Positions 15,741 to 27,136 of a DNA stretch of 64,000 bases are shown here, in pieces. The position numbers and the translations under genes are program-made. Numbering within the stretch: the first letter of the stretch is position 1; every line of letters starts with the position of its first letter. The stretch lies in contig JAEEXQ010000004.1 in the NCBI GenBank assembly GCA_016287875.1, positions 18,187 through 82,186 on the forward strand, written 5' to 3'. Source of the stretch: Bacteroidales bacterium. Its GTDB lineage: Bacteria; Bacteroidota; Bacteroidia; Bacteroidales; UBA932. The notes beneath the pieces were generated by a model. It was not told the DNA's origin and made no database searches. It was given only the letters and a program-made list of their open reading frames with translations.

Positions 15741-16697
15741 ATGAAAAATGTACTTGTAATCGGTTCAACTGGTCAGATCGGCTCCGAGCTGACAATGAAA
15801 CTCAGGAAGCAATATCATCAGGGAACCATCGTAGCCGGCTACATCCCCGGCGCGGAACCTAAGGGAGAACTACTCGAAAGCGGGCCGTCCGAAATCGTGA
15901 ACGTGTGCATGGCCCATCAGATTGCCGAAGCCGTCGACAAGTACGACATCGACACCATCTACAATCTAGCCGCACTGCTTTCAGCGACCGCCGAGCGTCT
16001 TCCGCTCAAGGCCTGGGACATACAGATGAACGGCCTGCTTAACATACTGGAAGTCGCCCGCGAAAAGCACTGCGCAGTGTTCACCCCCAGTTCCATCGGT
16101 TCTTTCGGCCCCGACACGCCCCGCGACAATACCCCGCAGGATACCATCCAGAGGCCTACATCGATGTACGGTGTCACCAAGGTCGCCACTGAATTGCTTA
16201 GCGATTATTATTTCCATAAATTCGGAGTGGATACCCGCTCGGTACGTTTCCCCGGCCTGATCTCCTATACGACCCTGCCCGGAGGCGGGACCACCGACTA
16301 TGCAGTAGAGATCTACTATGCTGCCGTCAAGGGCGAAGAGTTCGTCTGCCCCATTGCGGCCGGCACATATATGGACATGATGTATATGCCGGATGCCCTG
16401 AACGCCGCAGTGAATATAATGGAAGCCGATCCTAGGTATCTCATCCACCGCAATTCCTTCAACATAGCCTCGATGAGTTTCGATCCTGAAGAGGTTTACA
16501 GAGCTATCAAGAAGCATTATCCCAACTTCAAGATGCGCTATGAAGTCGATCCCATACGCCAGGCCATAGCCGATAGCTGGCCCAACAAGATGGACGACAT
16601 CTGCGCCCGCAAGGAATGGGGATGGACGCCGCGCTACAATCTTGAGAAGATGACTGCGGATATGATCCACAATCTTAAAATAAAACTCGGGGCTTAA
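15741..16697 (+). CDS. tdh: L-threonine 3-dehydrogenase, SDR type
   Basis: The 318-residue protein has an extended-SDR fold: [10 protein letters not shown] for NAD binding near residues 8-17, [12 protein letters not shown], the catalytic [10 protein letters not shown] and YGVTKVATE (Tyr-x3-Lys). [21 protein letters not shown] is characteristic of the short-chain threonine dehydrogenases, which are unrelated to the zinc type. It oxidises threonine to 2-amino-3-ketobutyrate for Kbl next door. Its last codons form half of a bidirectional terminator shared with clpX, and the stop codons of the two genes overlap. Confidence 0.93.
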   Translation: MKNVLVIGSTGQIGSELTMKLRKQYHQGTIVAGYIPGAEPKGELLESGPSEIVNVCMAHQIAEAVDKYDIDTIYNLAALLSATAERLPLKAWDIQMNGLLNILEVAREKHCAVFTPSSIGSFGPDTPRDNTPQDTIQRPTSMYGVTKVATELLSDYYFHKFGVDTRSVRFPGLISYTTLPGGGTTDYAVEIYYAAVKGEEFVCPIAAGTYMDMMYMPDALNAAVNIMEADPRYLIHRNSFNIASMSFDPEEVYRAIKKHYPNFKMRYEVDPIRQAIADSWPNKMDDICARKEWGWTPRYNLEKMTADMIHNLKIKLGA

Positions 16698-16710
16698 GCT
16701 CCGAGTTTTT
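16682..16710. terminator. Bidirectional terminator overlapping the ends of tdh and clpX
   Basis: AAAACTCGG (16682-16690) pairs with CCGAGTTTT (16701-16709); the 10-base centre is also nearly palindromic. Both stop codons lie in the centre, so the hairpin is built from coding sequence of both genes. Confidence 0.75.
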
Positions 16711-17749
16711 CTTTTGCATAGGCGGCGGTAAGGTTGAAGACCTTCTTTCGGGAAGATGGCGCCTCGAACATCGCGTCGTTCATAATCCTTTCGCAGATGG
16801 AGCGTAGCCCGCGGGCTCCCAGCTTGTTCTTTATGGCGGTATCCACGATGATATCCAGCACTTTGGGCTCGATTTCCAACTTGATACCATCGATCTCGAA
16901 CAGCTTCTCATACTGCTTGAGAATGGCATTCTTAGGCTCGGTAAGAATCCTCTTCAAAGCCTTGCGGTCCAGATTATCCAGGCTCATAATTACGGGCAGA
17001 CGGCCGATAATCTCGGGGATGAGGCCGTACTTACGCATATCCTGGGCTTCTACATACTGCAGCAGGTTATCCTTGTCCACGGCCTGCTTCTCCTCCGAAC
17101 CAAAACCTATGACGCGGGTATTCAGGCGCTGGGCGATGATGCGGTCGATTCCCTCGAAAGCACCACCGCAGATGAAGAGCACATTCTGGGTGTTGAAGTG
17201 GATGAACTCCTGTTCGGGATGCTTGCGCCCGCCGGCAGGAGGGACATTCACCACGCTCCCCTCCAGCAATTTGAGCAGCCCCTGCTGCACACCCTCGCCG
17301 GAAACATCGCGCGTGATGGAAGGATTGTCGCTTTTACGAGAGATCTTATCTATCTCGTCGATGAAGACGATACCCATCTCGGCCTGGCTCTGGTCATAGT
17401 CTGCATCCTGCAGAAGACGCACCAGCAGGCTCTCCACGTCCTCGCCCACATAGCCGGCCTCGGTCAGCACCGTGGCATCAACGATTGCGAACGGCACCAT
17501 CAGCATCTTGGCGATGGTGCGCGCCAGCAAAGTCTTGCCGGTGCCGGTAGGGCCTACCAGAAGGATATTGGACTTCTCTATCTCCACACCGTCATCGGAG
17601 GAAGATGAGAAATTATGGAGTATCCTCTTATAATGATTGTAAACCGCCACGGAAAGAAGCTTCTTGGCCCTGTCCTGACCGATCACATACTGGTCGAGGA
17701 AGGCCTTGATCTCTTTCGGTTTAGGGATTCTGGTCTCTTTCTCTGACAT
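16694..17749 (-). CDS. clpX: ClpX ATPase lacking the N-terminal zinc-binding domain
   Basis: This AAA+ unfoldase feeds substrates to ClpP. All core parts are present in 351 residues: Walker A GPTGTGKT (66-73), pore loop GYVGED, Walker B VFIDEIDK, the GGRKHPEQ pore-2 loop, IGFG for ClpP docking, sensor region ARGLRSICE. Ordinary ClpX has about 420 residues and starts with a C4 zinc finger domain that binds adaptors and some substrates. Here the protein starts at [19 protein letters not shown], the beginning of the AAA+ module, and has no Cys pair. The ATG overlaps the clpP stop (TAATG), so no upstream coding space exists in this frame. Confidence 0.93.
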   Translation of the reverse strand: MSEKETRIPKPKEIKAFLDQYVIGQDRAKKLLSVAVYNHYKRILHNFSSSSDDGVEIEKSNILLVGPTGTGKTLLARTIAKMLMVPFAIVDATVLTEAGYVGEDVESLLVRLLQDADYDQSQAEMGIVFIDEIDKISRKSDNPSITRDVSGEGVQQGLLKLLEGSVVNVPPAGGRKHPEQEFIHFNTQNVLFICGGAFEGIDRIIAQRLNTRVIGFGSEEKQAVDKDNLLQYVEAQDMRKYGLIPEIIGRLPVIMSLDNLDRKALKRILTEPKNAILKQYEKLFEIDGIKLEIEPKVLDIIVDTAIKNKLGARGLRSICERIMNDAMFEAPSSRKKVFNLTAAYAKEKLGA

Positions 17750-18420
17750 TATTTCTTCTTTTTGCGGAGAATCTTGTCCACCATTCCGTATGCGAGGGCT
17801 TCCTCTGCATTCATCCAGTAGTCGCGGTCGGCATCGGCGAACACCTTGGCGAAAGGCTGTCCGGAATGCTCGGCAATGATGCGGCAGAGCTCATCGCGCG
17901 TCTTTTCGATTTCCTTGGCGGCGATGAGTATGTCGGATGCCTGCCCGCGGGCACCTCCGAGAGGCTGATGGATAAGCACCCGGCTATGAGGCAAGGCAGA
18001 GCGCTTGCCCTTGGTGCCGGCGCAGAGAAGCACGCTGCCCATCGAAGCGGCCATACCGGTGCAGACGGTTGCGATGTCCGGCTCCACGATCTGCATCGTA
18101 TCATAGATTCCCAGACCGGCCGACACGCTACCGCCAGGAGTGTTCAGGTAGAGGGTGATATCGGCATTGTTGTCGGAAGAAGATGCCAGGAAAAGCAGCT
18201 GGGCCTGGATGATGTTGGCCACGTCGTCGTCGATGGGGACACCGAGGAAGATGATGCGGTCCATCATCAGGCGGCTGAACACATCCATCGAGGCCACGTT
18301 CATCTTGCGCTCCTCGATGATGGTGGGATTGATGTACGAATCGTTTGCCGAAGAATAACGGTGCAGGGTCATCGACCCTACACCGAATTCGGACTTCGCA
18401 AATTTCTCGAAATCAGACAT
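17749..18420 (-). CDS. clpP: ATP-dependent Clp protease proteolytic subunit
   Basis: This serine protease of 223 residues forms the ClpXP chamber. The nucleophile is in [14 protein letters not shown], the histidine in [17 protein letters not shown] and the aspartate in the following [13 protein letters not shown]. The length and the N-terminal extension are normal for Bacteroidota. It lies 5 bases after tig and overlaps clpX. Nothing in it suggests loss of activity. Confidence 0.95.
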   Translation of the reverse strand: MSDFEKFAKSEFGVGSMTLHRYSSANDSYINPTIIEERKMNVASMDVFSRLMMDRIIFLGVPIDDDVANIIQAQLLFLASSSDNNADITLYLNTPGGSVSAGLGIYDTMQIVEPDIATVCTGMAASMGSVLLCAGTKGKRSALPHSRVLIHQPLGGARGQASDILIAAKEIEKTRDELCRIIAEHSGQPFAKVFADADRDYWMNAEEALAYGMVDKILRKKKK

Positions 18421-18425
18421 ATTGA

Positions 18426-19415
18426 TTAAAGTTCGCGGAATTTCTCAGAAGTGATCTTCTTGGCCTTTACGGTCACCTCCTCCTTGAGCTTGCCGAGGAC
18501 TTTGCCATCCTCTACCTGCTCTACGAGACGGTCGATCTGGGAACGGTCCTGCATCATATTCTGGACGGCCTCCTTGACCACCTCTTCGGGAACGTTGGGC
18601 ATACCGTACATTGCGTACTGATAGTGGACATAAGCCACTGCTGCATCCTGGATATCCTTCTGCTCCACCTTGAAATCATACTTGCGCATAAAGGCGGAAC
18701 GGACGAGCTGCCAGCGGAAGTCGGCTACGAAGCCGTCGAAATCCTTCTCTACATCCTCCTTGCTGACCTTGCCAGCATTGGCCTCGAAGAGCCACCTCTT
18801 CATGAATGCCTCGGGAAGGTCGAACTTGGTCTTGGCTACGAAGTAGTCGCGGACATCCTTGCTGAACCTCCACTCTGCCTGCTGGGCATACTCGCTTTCG
18901 AGACGCTCGGAGAGCTCCTTCTCTATATCCTCGTCGGACTTCTCTTCCTTCTTGTCCTCATAGTATTTCTTGAGGTTCTTGGTCATCTCTGCCTTATCCT
19001 TTGCGGAGGCGCTGATGGTGTACTTGTTGATGACGTCGTCCTTGCCGGCGGAAACCTCGAATTCAGGATAGGTAGCGATGTCGAAGATGAAGGTGAAATC
19101 GTTGCCATCCTTCCACTCCACCTCGGGCTGCTTCTCGCTGCCGAGAGGCTCTCCGAGGACACGGAGCTTGTTTTCGTCGATAAAATCCTGGAGTCCCTTC
19201 GAGATCACCTCGTTTACGGACTCGGCAAGAATCTGGTCGCCATAGACGCGGCGCACGAGGCTCTCGGGCACCATCCCTTTACGGAAGCCTTTGAAGTCGG
19301 CAGTGCGGCGGCGCTGGGCAAGTTTCTTACGTACAGATTCTGCATAGTCACCCTTTTCGATGTTAAGGGTAAGTTCGATGTTAAGGGCATCGAGCTGTTT
19401 CTTTTCTAATTTCAT
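18426..19415 (-). CDS. tig: Trigger factor lacking the PPIase domain
   Basis: This ribosome-associated chaperone normally has about 430-450 residues in three parts. Here, in 329 residues, the N-terminal ribosome-binding domain (1-120, signature GFRKGMVP at 43-50) is followed by a linker of about 40 charged residues. Then comes the C-terminal chaperone domain, starting at about residue 165 (DVRDYFVAKTKFDLPEAFMKRWL). The C-terminal part resembles normal Bacteroidota trigger factors closely, but the FKBP-like PPIase domain that should lie between is absent. The reading frame is intact, so this looks like a clean domain loss. The gene overlaps the HD protein gene by 4 bases and precedes clpP. Confidence 0.9.
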   Translation of the reverse strand: MKLEKKQLDALNIELTLNIEKGDYAESVRKKLAQRRRTADFKGFRKGMVPESLVRRVYGDQILAESVNEVISKGLQDFIDENKLRVLGEPLGSEKQPEVEWKDGNDFTFIFDIATYPEFEVSAGKDDVINKYTISASAKDKAEMTKNLKKYYEDKKEEKSDEDIEKELSERLESEYAQQAEWRFSKDVRDYFVAKTKFDLPEAFMKRWLFEANAGKVSKEDVEKDFDGFVADFRWQLVRSAFMRKYDFKVEQKDIQDAAVAYVHYQYAMYGMPNVPEEVVKEAVQNMMQDRSQIDRLVEQVEDGKVLGKLKEEVTVKAKKITSEKFREL

Positions 19416-21379
19416 TTCAATAAACCTATTAATTTGTTCTTACGTTTCGGATAAGCGATACGCCCGTGATACATCTGGGCGAGATAATTCTTGAGCGTGG
19501 ATTTCACGATTCCGAGGTCCTTCACGCTGATCTCGGCATCGGAGAACTGCCCCTGTTCCATCTTGCCTTCGACTATCCTCTCCACGAAGGAGTCGAAGGA
19601 CTCAGGACTATAGTCCTTGAGCGAGCGGGACGCAGCCTCTATGCTGTCGCAGAGCATAAGTATGGTCTGCTCGCGGGTGACGGGCTTGACGCCCGGATAA
19701 GTGAACTCCCCTATCTCGGCAGGGGAACCGCCGGCCTTGAGGAAGCGGTCGTAGAAGTACTCGACGACGGTGGTTCCGTGGTGCGAAAGAATGAAGGCAC
19801 GGATGACGGAAGGGAGGCGATGCTTCTGCGCAAGCTCGTCCCCGTCGGTAATATGCTTGATGATGTCCCGGGCACTCTGCTGGGGAGAAAGGTCCTCGTG
19901 ATAGCGCAAGGTCCCGTCGGTGGAAAGCATAGATTCGTTCTCCACGAAGCACATAGGGTTCAGCATCTTTCCTATGTCGTGATAGAGGGCTCCGGCCCTG
20001 ACAAGCTGCACGTTGGCACCTATGGCACCGGCCACGGCATCGGCCATGTTCATCACCTGCAGTGAGTGCTGGAAGGTGCCGGGGGCCTTCTGCTCAAGCT
20101 CGCGCAGAATAGGGCTGGAAGTATCGCAGAGCTCGTTCAGGCGGTAAACCGATACAAGGTTGAATATCTTCTCGAATAGATAGGAGAGAGGATATCCGGC
20201 CACGCAGAGGAAGGCGGAGAAAAGCAGCATCCAGGCAGTCCGCAGCAGGTTCCCTCCGGAAAGGTCGGTAAACTTGAAACCGAGGAACACGGCGAACAGC
20301 ACCGAGAAGGTGATGATGGCATTCAGGAACTGGCGCCATCCCTTGTTGAAGTGTTTGAAGGTAATCATCGAGATTACCCCGCCGGAAAGGAAGATGGTGA
20401 ACACTCCCCTGCCTCCCTCGGCATAGAAAAGCAGAGGCAGCAGGGAGATGGCATAGGTCATCACCACCAGACGGTCGTCGAAGAAGGCCTCAAGCAGCAG
20501 TGCGCAGAGCACGAAGGGAATCACGAACAGGTAGTCCGGATGGAGCCTGGGGAAGACTATCGACAGCACCGTGAAGACGGTGAAGATGAGCGTAAGGTAG
20601 AGATACTTGCCATTGTCGCTGAAGACCGTAGGATTCACCAGCCTGATAGCGAAGAAGAGGAAAACCACAAGCAGCAGCGCAATGATTCCGTTCCCCAACC
20701 AGAAGAGGAAGGGAGAGGAGGTAGCGCCCATGCTGGAGTTGTACTCCTTCAGGTAGGAGGTGATGATCTGGTCGATCTCGGCAGTAACTATCTCATCCTG
20801 CTTGACTATGTACTGGCCGGCGCTGACATAACCTGATGTCGGGGATACCGACTCTGCGGCGTTGGTATTCAGCTGCTCGGTAAGCTGCTTGTCATAACGG
20901 AGGTTGGGCACGACCAGGTCGGCCACATTCTCCCCGGGGCAGACTTCCAAAGCCGCTTCGGCAAAGGCCGCACGGGCTTCGGACAGGGGCAGGACCTCAC
21001 CGGCAGGCTGGGCGAAAGCCCTCTTTCCCTTCAGTATGTAGATAACCTCCGAGGGCCCGGAAATGCCATCGTCTCCTACTACGCCCTTCTCATATATACT
21101 CTTCAGCACGGATGCAAGCCCGAGGGGTTCTGCAGCGCGTATGTTACGGTCGGCCACGTCGTCCAGATACTTGTAGTAAGGTACCAGGACCTCGGATGCC
21201 TGCCTGCGGTCCTCCAGAAGCTGGTCTTCTGTCTTGAGGATGGGGAAATCGAAGGGCGCTATCAGCGTCTCGTACTTCCAAGGGGCACCCTTGCGGTAAT
21301 CGTAACTCAGCTTGGCACTTCTGGGAAGCACCAGCAATATTATGAAGAATACGAATATGAGGGGGACGAACTTTTTCAT
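19412..21379 (-). CDS. 7TM-HD phosphodiesterase, PgpH-like
   Basis: The 655-residue protein has the layout of PgpH-type c-di-AMP phosphodiesterases: an N-terminal transmembrane helix (residues 6-22), an extracytoplasmic 7TMR-HDED region (to about 245), a block of about seven helices (about 250-430), and a cytoplasmic HD domain with HSLQVMNMADAVAGAIG, GALYHDIGKM (the HD pair) and ILSHHGTTVVEYF. Such enzymes lower c-di-AMP. No diadenylate cyclase is in the window, so the nucleotide is inferred from the family. It overlaps the SDR gene by 4 bases and tig by 4 bases. Confidence 0.85.
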   Translation of the reverse strand: MKKFVPLIFVFFIILLVLPRSAKLSYDYRKGAPWKYETLIAPFDFPILKTEDQLLEDRRQASEVLVPYYKYLDDVADRNIRAAEPLGLASVLKSIYEKGVVGDDGISGPSEVIYILKGKRAFAQPAGEVLPLSEARAAFAEAALEVCPGENVADLVVPNLRYDKQLTEQLNTNAAESVSPTSGYVSAGQYIVKQDEIVTAEIDQIITSYLKEYNSSMGATSSPFLFWLGNGIIALLLVVFLFFAIRLVNPTVFSDNGKYLYLTLIFTVFTVLSIVFPRLHPDYLFVIPFVLCALLLEAFFDDRLVVMTYAISLLPLLFYAEGGRGVFTIFLSGGVISMITFKHFNKGWRQFLNAIITFSVLFAVFLGFKFTDLSGGNLLRTAWMLLFSAFLCVAGYPLSYLFEKIFNLVSVYRLNELCDTSSPILRELEQKAPGTFQHSLQVMNMADAVAGAIGANVQLVRAGALYHDIGKMLNPMCFVENESMLSTDGTLRYHEDLSPQQSARDIIKHITDGDELAQKHRLPSVIRAFILSHHGTTVVEYFYDRFLKAGGSPAEIGEFTYPGVKPVTREQTILMLCDSIEAASRSLKDYSPESFDSFVERIVEGKMEQGQFSDAEISVKDLGIVKSTLKNYLAQMYHGRIAYPKRKNKLIGLLK

Positions 21380-22197
21380 TTGAACGGGCTGTTGGCTTCT
21401 CGCGCAATGAATTTGTAAGTGAGCCTGTCAGTCAGCCGAGGAAAAAGACGATGGGCGAGCACCGTTGCTTTTCCCAGGCCGGTGAGTATGCATTCGGACT
21501 TACGCTTGCGCAGGGCCTTGGCAAGATGGGCGGCGCACTCTTCGGCGCTCATCAGCTTGCCTTCGTCCAGAGGAGTCTCCCCCTGGGCGGAACCGTCGGC
21601 GGTTAGGGCGGCATTACGTACGTTCGAAGATGTGTAACCCGGAGCGAACACCAGGACATTCAGTCCATCCTTGAGGTGTTCGATGCGGATGGTGTCAAGG
21701 AATCCGCGTATGGCGTATTTCGAGGAGGAATAACCCGTACGCGCGGGGAGCGCCGAATAACCGGCGATGCTTATCACGCCTGCTACCTGTCCCTTCCTTT
21801 CCAGAAGATAAGGCAGGGCATACTTGGTGCAATTGACAGTGCCCCAGAAATTGACGTCCATCAAGGAATGTATCACCTTGAGGTCCAGGTCCTTGAACAT
21901 GGCGCGCATGGAGAGGCCTGCATTGTTGACGAGGATGTCTATACCCCCGAAACGGGCCACGGCAGCATCCACGAGGGCCTTGCAGTCCGCCTCGGAACTT
22001 ACGTCGCATTTCACGCAGAGCACCCTGTCCGCAGGGGCGACGGAAGCGGAGAGCTCCTCCAGCTTGTCAAGCCTGCGGGCGGCCATCACGACCTTGGCAC
22101 CGAGCCGGCCGAAGAGCCTGGCCGAAGCCAGCCCTATGCCGGAGCTCGCGCCCGTCACGATGATTACTTTGCCATCGAAATATACGGAATCCTTCAC
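21376..22197 (-). CDS. Short-chain dehydrogenase, candidate 3-ketosphinganine reductase
   Basis: This classical SDR of 273 residues has TGASSGIG (15-22), NNAGLSM, the catalytic Ser in SIAGYS and Tyr-x3-Lys in YSSSKYA. A C-terminal part with KRKSECILTGLGKATVLAHRLFP may contact the membrane. It is placed 13 bases after serine palmitoyltransferase on the same strand, suggesting it reduces 3-ketosphinganine, the next step. The start is GTG at 22197. The specific substrate is inferred from context only, since many SDRs share these motifs. Confidence 0.75.
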   Translation of the reverse strand: MKDSVYFDGKVIIVTGASSGIGLASARLFGRLGAKVVMAARRLDKLEELSASVAPADRVLCVKCDVSSEADCKALVDAAVARFGGIDILVNNAGLSMRAMFKDLDLKVIHSLMDVNFWGTVNCTKYALPYLLERKGQVAGVISIAGYSALPARTGYSSSKYAIRGFLDTIRIEHLKDGLNVLVFAPGYTSSNVRNAALTADGSAQGETPLDEGKLMSAEECAAHLAKALRKRKSECILTGLGKATVLAHRLFPRLTDRLTYKFIAREANSPFK

Positions 22198-22210
22198 TTC
22201 GGAATAATTG

Positions 22211-23473
22211 TTATTTAACGGTCATTGCAGCGATGTCGTCGCCATCGTAGGCACCGGCATCAAGCTTGGCCTTGATCTCCTTGAAAGCCTTCAGGGTGTA
22301 TTCCACATCCTCCATAGTATGTGCAGCGGTGCAGACGATACGGAAGATGATCATACCCTTGGGGATAACGGGATAGATGACCATGGAGCAGAAGATCTTG
22401 TAGTTTTCCCTCAGGTCCTTGGCCATCTTGGTAGCCTGGGCGATACCGCCCTTGATGTGCACGGGAGTGACGCAGGCTTCAGCCTCGCCGATATCGAATC
22501 CTTCCTTCTTGAAGCCATCCTGGATGGCGTGGGTGATGGCCCAGCACTTCTTGCGGAGCTCGTCTCCCTCGGGAGAATCGATAATCTCCATACGCTTGAG
22601 GTTGCCGATCACAAGAGGCATAGGAAGGCTCTTTGCATACATCTGGCTGCGCATATTGGCGCGCAGATAGTTGATGATGCTGTGAGGACCGGCGACGAAA
22701 CCTCCGATGGAAGCCATGCTCTTTGCGAATGCGCCTATGTAGAGATCTATGTCGTCCATCACTCCGAAATGCTCGGAAGTGCCGCGGCCGTGCTCGCCGA
22801 GAAGGCCGAAGCCGTGGGCATCGTCGATGAGGATGCGGAACTTGTGCTTCTTCTTGAGGGCGACGATCTCGTCGAGCTTTCCGAGGGCACCGGTCATACC
22901 GTAAACGCCTTCTGTAATCAGCAGCACGCCACCGCCGTTCTCTTCGGCCTCAGCGCAGGCACGGGTGAGCACCTTGTCGCAGTCGGCCATATTGTTGTGG
23001 CGGTATTTATACTTGCTGCCTATGTGCAGGCGTATACCGTCCAGCAGGCAGGCGTGGCACTCGGCGTCATACACAACAACGTCGTGGCGGGCAAGGAGGG
23101 CGTCGATCGTGGAAACGATTCCCTGATAGCCGAAGTTGAAGAGGAAAGCGTCTTCCTTCTTCTCGAAATCGGCGAAGACCTTCTCGAGTTTCTCGTGATA
23201 GCGGGTGTGCCCCGACATCATACGGGCTCCCATAGGATAGGCAAGGCCCCAGTCCGCAGCACCCTGGGCATCCGCCTTGCGGACCTCGGGATGATTTGCG
23301 AGACCAAGATAGTTGTTAAGGCTCCAGTTCAGAACCGGAATACCGTTGAAGGTCATATGGGGCCCGAGCTCGCCTTCGAGGCGGGGATACATATAGTAAC
23401 CGAATCCTTGTTCGAAATACTGGCCGATAGGGCCGCCGGAATCGCGTTCGATGCGATCGAAAATGTCTAGCAT
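22211..23473 (-). CDS. Serine palmitoyltransferase
   Basis: This PLP-dependent alpha-oxoamine synthase of 420 residues joins serine and a fatty acyl-CoA to 3-ketosphinganine, the first step of sphingolipid synthesis. Its start (IGQYFEQGFGYYMYPRLEG) and NWSLNNYLGLANHPEVRKAD differ from Kbl. The features GARMMSGHTRYHEKLE, DDAHGFGLLGEHGRG and the lysine in FAKSMASIGGFVAG match bacterial SPT. Together with the adjoining SDR it indicates that the organism makes sphingolipids, a trait of Bacteroidales. It is 12 bases after gyrB on the same strand. Confidence 0.88.
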   Translation of the reverse strand: MLDIFDRIERDSGGPIGQYFEQGFGYYMYPRLEGELGPHMTFNGIPVLNWSLNNYLGLANHPEVRKADAQGAADWGLAYPMGARMMSGHTRYHEKLEKVFADFEKKEDAFLFNFGYQGIVSTIDALLARHDVVVYDAECHACLLDGIRLHIGSKYKYRHNNMADCDKVLTRACAEAEENGGGVLLITEGVYGMTGALGKLDEIVALKKKHKFRILIDDAHGFGLLGEHGRGTSEHFGVMDDIDLYIGAFAKSMASIGGFVAGPHSIINYLRANMRSQMYAKSLPMPLVIGNLKRMEIIDSPEGDELRKKCWAITHAIQDGFKKEGFDIGEAEACVTPVHIKGGIAQATKMAKDLRENYKIFCSMVIYPVIPKGMIIFRIVCTAAHTMEDVEYTLKAFKEIKAKLDAGAYDGDDIAAMTVK

Positions 23474-23485
23474 AAGTGTATAGGT

Positions 23486-25510
<2,025 letters not shown>

Positions 25511-25552
25511 TTATTTATCTTATTTTCAAAAAAGGATGCGAATTTACTCAAA

Positions 25553-27136
25553 TTATCTCAAATTCAGAGTGATGCCGCCCTGGAAATAAATGCCTTTTTC
25601 CATATGCAGCGGCGAAAGGCTTATATCGTTGTTCAGCAGGTTGCCCGCGTTGGCCCAGAAGCCGAAACTGCCGTTGACTTTGTAGCTTGCGTGCAGGCCC
25701 AGGTCGACGAAACCGGGCACGGAATAAGTCTTGCCCGCACGGGTGGTAACGGCCTTGACGCGGATACCGGCGAAGATGCGGGAATTCCAGTTGTATGTAA
25801 TGTCCAGATCTCCACAGAAAGCGGGAAGGTCCAGGTAGGCGTCGTTCAGGTTCACGTTGGTCTTGCGGTAGCTGCCGGCAAGGTCGACGGCAAGAGAGGA
25901 ACTCTTCCAATGTATGTCTTCTTCCACATACCAGCAGCTGTAGTCCCTGAATACCACTCCGTAATCCATAAGGGCAGGATCCGAGGCGCTGACTTTCCAG
26001 AAGTTCATAGGGGCGTCGGAATAAGAGGCCCAGCCACCGTGGATGTCGTACTGCAGATGCTTGAAAGCGCTGCCCCTGAAGCCCAGGGATGCATCCAGCC
26101 TTTCAAGGGTGGGACGCAGGCTTGCGGTATATGCAGGATTGAACCAGTGCTCGGCAAGTTTGAAACCGGTATAGCTGGTGGCACGCTGGCCGCCCTTTAC
26201 CCTGGCATAGAGCTGCAGGCTCCTGTCGAAAAGGTCGGCGGTGATATCGACATCAGGATAGAACCACTGCAGGTCGCTCGCAGGGCTGAAATTCACGCCC
26301 GCGGCCAGTTTGAAGGGATTCCAGTCGAAAAGGGCCTTGGCAGCCACCTGGCCGACTATCATATTGTCGTAGGGGCCTTTACCATAGAAGTCGGACTCGA
26401 AATCGACATCCATCCTGAGGGTGAAAGGAAGCATCCAGTTGGGGAAGAATCCGCCTTTCACGCGTACGCCGGTCTGGGAAACCTGGGCATCATAGGCCTG
26501 GTTGAGTTCGAGGGCGAAATCATAGACGATCTTGGAATCGGTGTCCGAACGGATGTCGCCGCGGAGGGTAAAGTCGTTGAACTGGTAATCTCCGGCGAAA
26601 TCCCTGTTGAACAGGCCCTGATAATCCACGCCATAAGCCAGTATGAAATCGCGGGCAACCCAGCGGCCTTCCAAACCCACTTTCTCGCTCAGGTCGAAGC
26701 CGGAATAAGGGTCACGGCCGTCCAGGGCGGAGTACCTGCCCGCATAACCGTGGAAATCGTTGAATACCGTAACTGTATTGCCGTTATGGACAGGAGTCCA
26801 GGCAGCCTTAAGCATGGGGCGCAGGCCGTAGCCGGCACCTGCCTTGAGGGAGAAAACGCTATAGTCGGATGCAGGCTTCTGAGGAGTAACGCTGATCTCG
26901 TAGGGGACGAATTCATAGGAGCCCTTGTAGGGCGTTGCGAAAACGTTGTAGCTGACCGAAGTGCGGAAGCTGTTCAGAGAATCCGGGATTTCCAGCGGGA
27001 CAGACTGCTTGGCGGCCTTCCCGAACTCGGCCTTGTAATCATTGGTCACCTGCACCTGAGGGTTCAGGTCCTGCGAGAATGACGGCACTGCCGAAACGAG
27101 GGCGGCCACTATCAATGCTGATATCTTGTTTTTCAT
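25553..27136 (-). CDS. Outer-membrane beta-barrel protein
   Basis: This 527-residue protein has a Sec signal peptide (KISALIVAALVSAVPSFSQ, about 1-21) and alternating aromatic/polar strands through its length, ending in GGITLNLR, the kind of terminal strand recognised by the barrel-assembly machinery. It resembles the barrel part of TonB-dependent receptors but has no plug domain or TonB box, so a plug-less porin-like or receptor-derived protein is likely. Its ATG overlaps the stop of the large TPR gene by 4 bases. The two are probably translated together and may form one envelope complex. The cargo is unknown. Confidence 0.7.
   Translation of the reverse strand: MKNKISALIVAALVSAVPSFSQDLNPQVQVTNDYKAEFGKAAKQSVPLEIPDSLNSFRTSVSYNVFATPYKGSYEFVPYEISVTPQKPASDYSVFSLKAGAGYGLRPMLKAAWTPVHNGNTVTVFNDFHGYAGRYSALDGRDPYSGFDLSEKVGLEGRWVARDFILAYGVDYQGLFNRDFAGDYQFNDFTLRGDIRSDTDSKIVYDFALELNQAYDAQVSQTGVRVKGGFFPNWMLPFTLRMDVDFESDFYGKGPYDNMIVGQVAAKALFDWNPFKLAAGVNFSPASDLQWFYPDVDITADLFDRSLQLYARVKGGQRATSYTGFKLAEHWFNPAYTASLRPTLERLDASLGFRGSAFKHLQYDIHGGWASYSDAPMNFWKVSASDPALMDYGVVFRDYSCWYVEEDIHWKSSSLAVDLAGSYRKTNVNLNDAYLDLPAFCGDLDITYNWNSRIFAGIRVKAVTTRAGKTYSVPGFVDLGLHASYKVNGSFGFWANAGNLLNNDISLSPLHMEKGIYFQGGITLNLR

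Noticed and set aside
22208-23470. Open frame of 420 codons on the plus strand
   Set aside because: It mirrors the serine palmitoyltransferase gene almost exactly; no family motif is present.
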